Source of the DNA: Picochlorum sp. 'celeri'
Lineage: Eukaryota > Chlorophyta > Trebouxiophyceae
Length of the DNA: 64,000 nt
NCBI GenBank assembly: GCA_010909725.1
Contig: JAACMV010000017.1
Coordinates: 124,001 to 188,000, forward strand
Direction: 5' to 3'
Made by a program: the position numbers and the translations under genes
Shown here: one piece after another, positions 47,401-54,815 of the stretch
Numbering within the stretch: position 1 is the first letter of the stretch
Layout: each line of letters opens with the position of its first letter
The notes under the pieces: model-generated
Database searches by the model: none
The model's input: the letters and a program-made list of their open reading frames with translations, nothing else
Told to the model about the DNA's origin: nothing

Positions 47401-49117
47401 CGTGGGCGTGCTATGAATCGATTGACTCAGAATCCAAGATGAATTTGAATCGATTCTTCCAATGAAAGCCAGATTTCCATTTCCTGTTGTTGGCTGCATG
47501 GAAACGCGCGCAAATATGCTGATGTGCAATGCCATCCACCAGCATGGCTCCATTTTCCAAGCGGGGCCAATGCCCTTTCGTTGTTCCCCGTCTAAGCTTT
47601 CATGAATTCTTTCCACAATAATATGGGAATTTGTTCCCTGAAACGCGAATGAACTGATAGATGCTGCCGAAACGCTGTTGTGCACAGCAGAAAAGCAGCC
47701 TGGGCTTCTGAGAAAGCCAAAGACAGCCTTTTGATTCGGTCTCGCTTCCAGCACCCTGATCACATACGGGTTTATCTGAACAAGATTCTTGAAGTCAAGT
47801 CCAATATTAAACTGCAACCGCTCCATTGCATGGAACAGCCCGACCGCACCAGCTGCAGGCTCGGCGTGCAGTACGGTGGCCTTTGCTGCCTGTACTTCAA
47901 GGGTCATGTCCTTGGCAAAAACGGAGGTCGCAGCACCAATTTCGATAGGATCACCTAGTGCAGTTCCTGTACCATGCATTTCAAGAATTTCAATTCCCTC
48001 AGGCATAACTTTCCCAGCAATTAGGGCGCCCCTAATGACTTCTTGCTGCGCTGGGCCATTTGGAGCAGTGAGACTTGAACTTCTACCATCTTGCCCAACA
48101 GCAGTTCCTGAGATATATACACTTGAACTGCTGCCCTTAGTATCTCTCTTTTTCATCAAGTGCACAATGCAGCTCTCAGCTCTACCATATCCATCTGCTC
48201 TGCCATCCAAAGTCTTACATCTTCCATCAGCTGAGAGCATGCTGGCTGCTTTCAGAACCCACGAAGTCTCGTGACTGATAAGTAGATTTACCCCAGAAGC
48301 AATTGAGAAATTCCAACCTCGAGACATTGAGCTAGTGATAGACAAGTGTATTCCAACCAATGATGAGGAACACGCTGTATCAATGCTTGAGGATGGTCCT
48401 CTCAAATTGAATGTGTAGGACACCCTCCCAGACAAGACACTGAGCGTTCCGGATGTCGCCATAAGGGCATTCTTCTCCAGATGTAGCAGATTCAAGAAAT
48501 ATTCATTATATGACACGCCCACTGTTATCGAACAGGATGAAGGGTCGAGTAGACCCTGGGCATCGTGCAGGCATGCTCCAACTGACTGCAGCAATAATCT
48601 TTGTTGTGGATCCATATACGAAGCCTCTTTCCTGCTAATACCGAACGCATCTTTATCAAACAAATAAATATCGCTAATAAACGCTCCAAAGCGCTGTGGC
48701 ATGGTGTTTCCTGATATGCGTTCAGCAAACGCAATATCCCATCGTTGGAGTGGTACCTGAACACTCATCACCCAGTCCATTAACATATTCGTGGATGCAA
48801 ACAACCAAACCATCACCGTACCATATTGCAAAAGTCACCATCTATGGAAAAGGGTTTTTGCCACTCAGATGATAGAATCTCGGCCTTGATATGCGAATCA
48901 TGGGAAGGTATATTTGGAGACATGCAAATCGGCATCTGCAGGAATGGTACGTTGATCAATACACGATCATACAACAAAGAAACATCATGGGACATACATC
49001 ATACAAGGACTCATCATCAGACGAATAGATTTCTGCGTATTCTTCCGGCAAAAGGCGAAAACCGACCGCTTTTGAAGTGCCCGACTCCCCGTGAATGTCC
49101 AGCTCGCGGTTTTCCAT
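15606..49117 (-). CDS. Giant nine-module AT-less (trans-AT) type I polyketide synthase
   Basis: This is a single minus-strand gene reconstructed in 17 exons: 49117-48998, 48935-48822, 48756-45486, 45417-42562, 42488-42305, 42234-36861, 36771-34838, 34764-31683, 31596-27702, 27635-25279, 25199-24900, 24822-23992, 23920-20680, 20599-19958, 19865-19036, 18944-17257, 17188-15606. All phases agree, and the total is a multiple of three once one extra base at 18391-18394 is discounted, giving about 10,770 residues (over 1 MDa). It carries nine KS domains with intact Cys (TACSS), HGTGT and second-His motifs, seven KRs, three clear DHs, one ER and nine ACPs, then a thioesterase and a C-terminal transmembrane segment. 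No AT domain (GHSxG with flanking motifs) was found between any KS and the next domain, so extender units must be supplied in trans. It could be split into several genes, but every internal boundary is an ordinary 62-92 nt intron in mid-domain. Product unknown. Confidence 0.9.
20450..24150 (-). other. PKS module 8: KS8 - atypical DH - KR - ACP8
   Basis: KS8 reads TACSSA (near 23,583) with HGTGT and KTNFGHAEP. The DH-like stretch keeps His but has Ala for the motif Gly (HQINAEIILP), and a second-motif Asp is present (PPQIDCSLQV). KR has GGTGALG near 21,494 and TNYSAAN. ACP8 (GLDSIG joined to SMELAN across the intron at 20600-20679) is intact. Confidence 0.7.
24150..28080 (-). other. PKS module 7: KS7 - degenerate region - KR - ACP7
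   Basis: KS7 (active Cys near 27,475) contains a 66-nt in-frame intron at 27636-27701; its removal joins REVLTSNDLG to NFIGCMNFDYS. No DH motif is recognisable in the long region after KS7. The KR spans introns at 25200-25278 and 24823-24899: GGTKGIG, then LSSISSIW and YYSCAN. ACP7 is unusual, reading FQDIDSLTAVEI near 24,280, with Ile in place of the Leu/Val before DSL, but the Ser is kept. Confidence 0.7.
28080..31850 (-). other. PKS module 6: KS6 - DH - KR - ACP6
   Basis: KS6 has its active Cys near 31,205, HGTGTELGDP and KSILGHTEG. DH is well conserved: HNVQGRSLVPG near 30,244 and HPAELDTHFH as second motif. KR has GGTDGIG near 29,045 and SNYASAN. ACP6 has GLDSLTAIEL near 28,217. Expected outcome: alpha,beta-double bond. 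Confidence 0.75.
31850..34230 (-). other. PKS module 5: KS5 - atypical DH - ACP5 (no KR)
   Basis: KS5 reads TACSSA at its active site (near 33,783) with HGTGT and KSIHGHLEP. The DH-like stretch keeps the His but has Asp in place of the motif Gly (HFVRDKIVFP). No Rossmann GGxGxxG follows before ACP5 (GVDSLVSLDI near 32,000). This makes module 5 short, like module 1. Expected outcome is an unreduced keto group, unless the DH-like domain acts on a previously formed substrate. Confidence 0.7.
34230..38050 (-). other. PKS module 4: KS4 - degenerate region - KR - ACP4
   Basis: KS4 has its active Cys near 37,570, HGTGT and KTDYGHCET, and ends across the intron at 36772-36860 (SSFAFQ joined to GTNAHT). 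The DH position lacks a recognisable HxxxGxxxxP. KR has GGTRGLG near 35,353; the Tyr motif reads HYAAAS, with Ser replacing the usual Asn. ACP4 has GLDSLTVVEV near 34,405. Expected outcome: beta-hydroxyl. Confidence 0.7.
38050..42720 (-). other. PKS module 3: KS3 - DH - ER - KR - ACP3 (fully reducing)
   Basis: KS3 is assembled across two introns (42489-42561 and 42235-42304); its active Cys is near 42,075 and the preceding residues read STHTACSSS, with His in place of the usual Asp. DH has HTVRGQPIFPG near 41,123. The ER is the medium-chain-reductase type: VGLNFRDVLNAMGLYPG near 39,930 and a cofactor loop around HAGSGALGMAL. KR has GGAGDLG near 39,070 with SS...NYCAAN. ACP3 has GVDSLGLVEL near 38,215. 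This is the only module with the full reductive set. Confidence 0.75.
42720..46500 (-). other. PKS module 2: KS2 - DH - KR - ACP2
   Basis: KS2 (active Cys near 45,970) spans the intron at 45418-45485, joining KYL to VSLKSAIGHTEG. DH has HVVGSRSIMPG at about 44,975 plus a second-motif Asp (YPASLDCSIHL). KR has GGMGAIG near 43,787 and the Ser/Tyr/Asn triad (FSSIAAF, VYAAAN). ACP2 has GLDSMSLQAL near 42,905. The expected outcome is an alpha,beta-double bond. Boundaries are approximate. Confidence 0.75.
46500..49117 (-). other. PKS module 1: KS1 - degenerate DH-like region - ACP1
   Basis: The protein starts only about 78 residues before the KS1 motif VPLQRWD, with no adenylating or ACP loading domain. 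KS1 is intact (active Cys near 48,370; HGTGT; second His in VLHAEPAAG). A dehydratase-like region follows in which the HxxxGxxxxP motif is not recognisable. There is no KR. ACP1 has GLDSITSIEL near 46,675, with the phosphopantetheine Ser present. Boundaries are approximate. This module probably accepts or decarboxylates the starter. Confidence 0.7.
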
Positions 49118-49489
49118 CTTGGATAGCAAAAGACCTGTCACGGATATAAAGTTTTCTACTTGATTAATATTGCAGTAAGAGATATATCACGGAACTCGTT
49201 GTTCCTCAGATGTATCACGGGCTTTCTGTGGACACGTGCCCAGTCCAGGGTACTTGTCACTGTGGGTTCAACGAACAAACTTCCTTGCAAAACTGGGAAA
49301 AGGAAATATTTCCTTGTAAAACAAGAATATTTCTTAAACTATTCTGTCTAACATCGCTGCGAATGTCGCTACACGGTGTGGACCGAGATTCCCGTACCAA
49401 GTCAACAATAGTTGACCGGGCCAGGGCATTGGTCACATCAAGTACAAGTTGACAGGTTACACCATGCGATTCACTTTATACATACTATA
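49118..49489. promoter_or_regulatory. Interval upstream of the PKS start with palindrome and direct repeat
   Basis: This 372-bp stretch lies between the uL2m stop and the PKS start. It contains a perfect 16-bp palindrome AAGGAAATATTTCCTT (49300-49315). Overlapping it is a direct repeat, TTCCTTGCAAAAC (49281-49293) and TTCCTTGTAAAAC (49310-49322), 12 of 13 identical. A TATA-like TTTATATCC on the minus strand lies at 49150-49142, about 30 bp before the PKS ATG. The left part includes the uL2m TGTAA. Regulatory meaning is inferred from symmetry and position. Confidence 0.4.
49457..49461 (-). terminator. TGTAA poly(A) signal of uL2m
   Basis: On the minus strand TGTAA lies 28 nt past the uL2m stop and before the PKS promoter interval. 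Confidence 0.5.
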
Positions 49490-50581
49490 TTATTTCTTAT
49501 GACGAGATACACGAATAGTCCAATCTGTTCGAGGATTGTTTCTAGTTCTGTATCCTTTGGTTGGTTTTCCCCAAGGAGTTTGAGAAATCCTACCCTTTGA
49601 TTTACCTCTACCACCGCCATGAGGGTGATCGACGCAATTCATTGCTACTCCTCGAACCTTGGGTCTCCTTCCTAACCAACGCGATGCCCCAGCTTTGCCT
49701 AACTTGCGATTCTTGTGCTGAGGATTCGACAACACGCCTATTGTTGCCATGCAATCCAGCAGCACCAACTTTTGCTCACCTGATGGCAGCTTCACAACCG
49801 CATACCCATCCGTTCCTTTTTTGACCAACGTACACGCTGTTCCAGCAGATCGACCGAGCTGACCGCCTCTACCAGGCTGCATCTCTACATTATGGACTTG
49901 CATCCCAATAGGAATTTCCCTCAGAGGCAGTGCATTCCCTGTCTTGATCGCCGCATCATGTCCTGAACTTAATGTATCCCCGGGTGACACATTTTGCGGA
50001 GCTAAAACATACGAATATGATTTACTAACGGGCGTTCCTTCCGGCAAAGACTGGTGATGAAGCAATGCAATCCTAGCTGATCTATTCGGGTCATACTCTA
50101 TGCGCTGAACAATACCATCGACAGTCGTCTCAGGATACCTCGCAAAGTCGATTTTTCTATAAACACGCTTATGACCACCACCACGATGTCTAGACGTAAT
50201 GCGACCGTGGTTATTTCTTCCTCCGCTACGAGTAAGCCCCTCAGTTAAAGGCTTGAACGGCCCTCCCTTCCATAAACCTTTCCTGCTGGTAATTATCCGA
50301 CCCCTCATACCAGGAGTCATAGGTTTATACTTTTTCAAGCCAGAATCGAGCAACGATGACGCATATCGAACAAAATCCCTCTGAAACAAGGACTGTGTGG
50401 ACTCCCCAACACTCTGACGCACGCAGGATACTCCCTCAGCCGCAGCTGATATGCTCTATAGACACATATTCACAGTAAATAGGTAACTAATGAACAAAGA
50501 TGGGCTGATTCTTGTCGCAGGTCATACCTTGTCAGATGACAGCACTCGACGAGCTGCCGACAACAGAGCGCTCCTAAACAT
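49490..50581 (-). CDS. Mitochondrial ribosomal protein L2 (uL2m)
   Basis: This is a 23S/peptidyl-transferase-centre protein of the large mitoribosomal subunit. Two exons, 50581-50528 and 50455-49490, are separated by a 72-nt intron (GTATGA...TCTATAG, phase 0), giving 339 residues. The first exon encodes MFRSALLSAARRVLSSDK, an Arg/Ala/Ser amphipathic presequence typical of mitochondrial import. The body shows all L2 landmarks: GRITSRHRGGGHKRVYRKID, VQRIEYDPNRSARIALL, GGQLGRSAGTACTLVKK and the C-terminal PKVRGVAMNCVDHPHGGG with the conserved His of the peptidyl-transferase region. Its ATG is only 44 bp after the SBDS stop on the same strand. Confidence 0.93.
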
Positions 50582-50617
50582 TCTATTCTACTCGAGTATC
50601 TATCTCAATAATTGATA

Positions 50618-50622
50618 TTACA
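50618..50622 (-). terminator. TGTAA poly(A) signal of SBDS
   Basis: On the minus strand TGTAA lies 3 nt past the SBDS stop. It leaves fewer than 40 bp before the uL2m ATG, so the end of one transcript and start of the next must nearly coincide. Confidence 0.45.
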
Positions 50623-50625
50623 AAA

Positions 50626-52004
50626 TCATGCTTTTTTATGGTATGCAAGAGCCATCCGCCGAGCGACAGCATATGATCCAACTTTTTCCCCAGAAGGAGA
50701 GAAAAACACTGCATCCACCACAGAACCATTGCCCTTTTGTTTCAACTGCACCGTCCATCCAGGCTGAAGTTCATCAATTTCAGAGAATCTATCCCGACGG
50801 GATGCGAATTCATCAGGAATATCCGCGATCAGGCCTCTCTGAAATACAACTGTTTGCTCTGATGCGCTCAACGTCTGTACAGGGGCAACAATCCTTGGTC
50901 GCTCTGGTTCTGATGGCACAGCAGCTTCAGCAGGCAAGGAGAGGTTTTCCAGCGACTCGACGACGTCCTCCGCGCTATCATCATGTGGTCCTTCTACAAA
51001 TGCATTCAATGATACGACTTCCAAGCGACCATGCTGCCCTTCATCTTGAACAAAACCATGGATTTTCCTGTATGCCCCAGGATCTATGCAGCACTCTAAG
51101 ACCACCCCATCATCTTCTATGTTTTGCTCCATCACCGCCGCATGATGTTCTTTCAGGATCTTTTCTAGATCTTGAAATGATGATACAGGAATAGTTATCT
51201 TCAGCTGCATCTGTGCCCGCTCAATGGGGAAGACAGCCTTGAGCAAGGGGAGCGCCTGGAGACGAAAAAAAAATACACCTTGGCACACGCAAGACTTTGG
51301 GACACCAACAAGAAAACACACGCACCTCCACCGCCTGAAGTTTTGCTGGCTTTTTCGGATCTACTGAGAAATGGATATCTTTCAACGCTCTCTCCAGCAC
51401 GCCTATGGTATATGGCTTTTTTGACTTTGGATTGACACACTTTTCACTGAGTATTGCTGCCACATCACGAAATAACGTGTCCAATTCAACCTTTCGCTCC
51501 TTATCGGAAACCTGCATCTCTCCATCCGCTAAAATCTTGATGCATATCGTATGCTCATCGTCTGTACCGAAAACCTGAATTAAATCCTCCCTCTTGGCCA
51601 ACACACCTTTTGACACATTACTAAACACTGTCGTTGTTTGCAACACTTCATCCAAATCTTTCTCTCTGCACAGAAGAAACATGTGAAATTGATCACATCA
51701 GACATCCTGCCTCACAAACAACACCAGCAACAAACGCACATGCCATTCCTCCAGTTCAAAATCTTATTCTTGTAACACGCAATTTCAAACCGTTTACCAA
51801 ACTTTTTATACCTCACAACAGCCACGTTTGTCAACCGCTTTTGCCCTGAAACACATCATTATAAAACATTGTAGTTACATATATAGGGTTTCCGTGCATG
51901 TCGCCATCATATATACACGCGACAGTACTTGAGAAGTGAAACACAATTCCACATGGCATGCAGACATGTGACATACCGATTGGTTGAAATACAGACTGAG
52001 ACAT
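50626..52004 (-). CDS. SBDS: Ribosome maturation protein SBDS
   Basis: With EFL1 it removes eIF6 from pre-60S subunits. Four exons (52004-51977, 51845-51740, 51665-51326, 51255-50626) give 367 residues. The introns are 131, 74, 70 nt with donors GTATGT, GTGCGT and GTGCGT. The start [10 protein letters not shown] joins [10 protein letters not shown], closely following the family N terminus. The FYSH domain includes [20 protein letters not shown] and [19 protein letters not shown]. Then come the central helical domain ([34 protein letters not shown]) and the C-terminal ferredoxin-like domain. The C-terminal part is extended by over 100 residues beyond the usual 250, ending in an extra beta-rich stretch ([20 protein letters not shown]). 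It is divergent from P5C reductase (203 bp between starts). Confidence 0.93.
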
Positions 52005-52207
52005 TGCAATATATTCTCTGACGTGGTATATCAAAATTTCATACTGATTGCTGTTGTATCTATTACCAATCCATGAACCATGGCTGATCAGCCATCGTAT
52101 AAGATGATGACTAGGAAATCTGAGACTCTTCTTCTTCCCAGCCTTGCAGGGAGATTATTATTCAAATCTCTCATTGAGATCCATTGGCATTTATATTTGG
52201 ATTTAAA

Positions 52208-53251
52208 ATGATTGGTAAAATAATTATGAATGTGAGATTGAGTCGACGGTGTTATTTGCATACATTATACTCAGACTGTTGTTGCCATGTGAACAGACCA
52301 TTCCAACGTGACCGATACGGCGTATTCCATGTGGGCAGATCGACTCTTGCACCAGATCAGAAGAATCTATATCATACGAATTTGACATGTGCTGCGGGTG
52401 AGGGTTCTTCCGTGTCGTTGGAGAGTGCAAAACTTGGTGTGATTGGATTTGGGCAGATGGGTGGAGCCTTGGTCCGGGGGTTTATCAATTCCGGGATTAT
52501 CGATCCGAGTGATGTGGGTGCGTCGGTCAAGTCCCCAGAGAGGAAGCAGTCTTTGTTGGATATGGGGGTGGAGCATGTGTTTGGGGATGCGACGCATGGA
52601 GGGGCTGAGGATATTGCAAAGTTCAGTGACATTGTGCTGGTTGGGGTGAAGCCACAGGTGATCAAGCCAGTCTTGCAGTCGCTGTCTCCGTTCCTAGAGC
52701 CGAGGCATTTAGTTGTTAGTATTGCTGCTGGTATCAAGCTGAATGAGTTGGAAAGTCATTTGGGAAAGGGAGTGAGGGTGATTCGAGTGATGCCGAATAC
52801 TCCAGCTTTGGCACAGCAAGGTGCATCGGCGTATGCATTGGGTTCGTATGCAGGGGATAAAGACGCCGAGGTTGTTCATACATTGTTATCCAAAGTAGGG
52901 CTGGCTATTAGAGTTCAGGAAAAGATGATGGATGGTGTGACGGGTGTGAGCGGGAGTGGGCCTGCGTATGTCTATATGATGATTGAGGCTATGGCTGATG
53001 GAGGTGTGGCAGCAGGATTGCCGCGAGAAACGGCTCTTGCTTTGGCAGCGCAGACGGTGAAAGGGGCGGCAGAGATGGTGTTGCATGGAGATGGAGATAC
53101 TTTAACGCATCCTGGAGTTTTGAAAGATAGAGTCGCGAGTCCTGCTGGCACAACAATTGCGGCAATAGCAGAGTTGGAGAATGCTGGGGTTAGGAATGCG
53201 TTTATTCGCGCAGTGTTGGCCTCTGCATCTCGTTCAGAGGAACTCGGGTAA
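52208..53251 (+). CDS. Pyrroline-5-carboxylate reductase (proline biosynthesis)
   Basis: It reduces P5C to proline with NAD(P)H. The intronless ORF from the ATG at 52208 gives 347 residues; the open frame reaches slightly further upstream but without an ATG. About 75 leader residues are Arg/Ser/Cys-rich and precede the Rossmann motif LGVIGFGQMGGALVRGF. Other landmarks are the core strand VLVGVKPQV, RVMPNTPALAQQGASAYALG, and the C-terminal dimer domain GVTGVSGSGPAYVYMMIEAM ... LKDRVASPAGTTIAAIAELE. Core length matches bacterial ProC. The leader suggests organelle targeting (plastid or mitochondrial), which is inference. It is convergent with the FtsY gene, 33 bp between stops. Confidence 0.95.
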   Translation: MIGKIIMNVRLSRRCYLHTLYSDCCCHVNRPFQRDRYGVFHVGRSTLAPDQKNLYHTNLTCAAGEGSSVSLESAKLGVIGFGQMGGALVRGFINSGIIDPSDVGASVKSPERKQSLLDMGVEHVFGDATHGGAEDIAKFSDIVLVGVKPQVIKPVLQSLSPFLEPRHLVVSIAAGIKLNELESHLGKGVRVIRVMPNTPALAQQGASAYALGSYAGDKDAEVVHTLLSKVGLAIRVQEKMMDGVTGVSGSGPAYVYMMIEAMADGGVAAGLPRETALALAAQTVKGAAEMVLHGDGDTLTHPGVLKDRVASPAGTTIAAIAELENAGVRNAFIRAVLASASRSEELG

Positions 53252-53284
53252 AAAAAATAAAGAATCGCATCTTGATTATTATTA

Positions 53285-54493
53285 CTATGTTTCTGTATTG
53301 GGAAATAATGCATCGACAAAAGAAACTGGATCAAATGGCTGCAAGTCCTCTACTGATTCTCCTACCCCAACCATTTTGATTGGCAAACCAAGGCTATCGA
53401 CAACACTGACCACAGCACCTCCCCGTGATGTTCCGTCCAATTTGGTCAGGATAATTCCTGATAGTTGAACGGACTCGTTGAATTCTTTTGCCTGGTTGAG
53501 CATGTTCATCCCCGTTGTCCCATCCAGTACAAGCAAGGTTTCATGTGGTGCTCCATCCAATCTCTTGCCAATGCTTTTTTTGCATTTGGCAAGCTCTTCC
53601 ATCAGACTCCAATTTGTATGCAGTCTTCCACTTGTATCACACAGAACTAAATCGATTCCCTTCTCCATAGCTGAGCCGACTGCCTTGTATAACACAGTAT
53701 CTGGTCTAGTTTTCTCATTTTCTGCCATGACTATTTCTGCTGAACTCCTTTGTGCCCACTGCTCTAATTGCTCTCCAGCAGCAGCCCTGAACGTATCACC
53801 CGCGGCGAGCATGACGGACGCCCCTTCTTGGGAAAATTTATATGCTAATTTACCAATTGTTGTCGTCTTACCTCCACCATTGACTCCTACAATGAGCAGA
53901 ACAGATGGTTTCTCGTTGCTGAGGTTGAGCTCGCTCCCATTCCCACGATTTGACAAGATATCGACGATCAATCCTTTCATCGCATCTCGTATTTCCCCAC
54001 CAGTTTTTAATTCCCCGGCCTGGACTCTTTCTCGGATTTGATCGACGATCTTGAACGCAGTCGTGGGGCCGAAATCAGCCATCTACAATGTCAGATACAC
54101 TTCATGAGTTATTGAATACGTCACTGTGCAAAAATATTCCAATGTAAACGCACAATTAATGCATCTTCGAGCTCTTCTAATTCATCATCTGCATCTTCTA
54201 GGTTCCAATATGTAAATAGCTCTTCGAGAACACCCAACTTTGCCCTCGTCTTCTCTGTCCCTTTGACAATCCTGTCAAAATCTTGCGAGGCCTTTTCCTT
54301 GACAACTCTAGCCATTTTCTGAAGTACATTGGGACTTGAATGGACCTAAAATATATAAAGAATGGCATATAAGAGACAAAACATCACTGAAAGGGCCAAG
54401 ATGAATCGTAAGACGCACAATGTGGGTTGTTCTACTGCTTCTCCGACAGTGATACAAAGGTCTTCCTGAGGTAGCTGCGGATTTTGACCACAT
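53285..54493 (-). CDS. FTSY: Chloroplast SRP receptor FtsY-like GTPase (cpFtsY)
   Basis: This SRP-family GTPase docks the chloroplast SRP54-cargo complex at the thylakoid for light-harvesting protein insertion. Exons 54493-54419, 54345-54154 and 54082-53285 give 354 residues; introns are 73 and 71 nt, both with GTGCGT donors. Exon 1 (MWSKSAATSGRPLYHCRRSS) is a Ser/Arg-rich leader. The N domain follows (KLGVLEELFTYWNLEDADDE, then ALI joined to MADFGPTTA). The G domain shows GVNGGGKTTTIGKLA (P loop), DTFRAAAGEQLEQW, DTSGRLHTN (G3), TKLDGTSRGG (G4 region) and GVGESVEDLQPFDP. Lack of a long acidic A domain and the presence of a leader point to the plastid rather than bacterial or ER form. Confidence 0.92.
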
Positions 54494-54815
54494 TTTGCTT
54501 TGAATATATCTATAAATGAATAAAATTCAATTTCGACTGCCCTTGCTTGACTCTGGGTAGTGACCAGTGTCCACAGTACATTTCCTTATCCAGATGACGG
54601 ATCCGTCATCTCTTTGGAGGATTGCGGAGACACATGTGCAGATCTAGGGACCAGTCCCAGGAGACAAGTCTCGGATGCGCTGGTATCAGGTCTAGATTGA
54701 ATTCCACAGTCTTACATATGTATTGGTTTGTCAGGTCATGACACGAGATGGCAGTAATTGCCACATTGTACAAAATAGGGACAGAAACATGTCTCTGTGT
54801 TGGCATTTTCTTGCC
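54494..54815. other. Tandem intergenic region between the CDPK-related kinase and cpFtsY
   Basis: This 322-bp stretch holds the 3' UTR of the kinase and the promoter of cpFtsY, both on the minus strand. I see no coding frame of note, no TGTAA close to the kinase stop and no RNA structure. Confidence 0.4.

Noticed and set aside
46910..47416. Plus-strand open frames inside the PKS (for example 46910-47416, 33295-33909, 40816-41463)
   Set aside because: They are antisense shadows of KS/DH coding sequence, without plausible domains.
15606..48831. Treating the PKS open frames as 12 or more separate genes
   Set aside because: Every break falls inside a conserved domain and is bridged by a short, phase-compatible intron. 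No promoter-sized gap or TGTAA-plus-start arrangement occurs between them.
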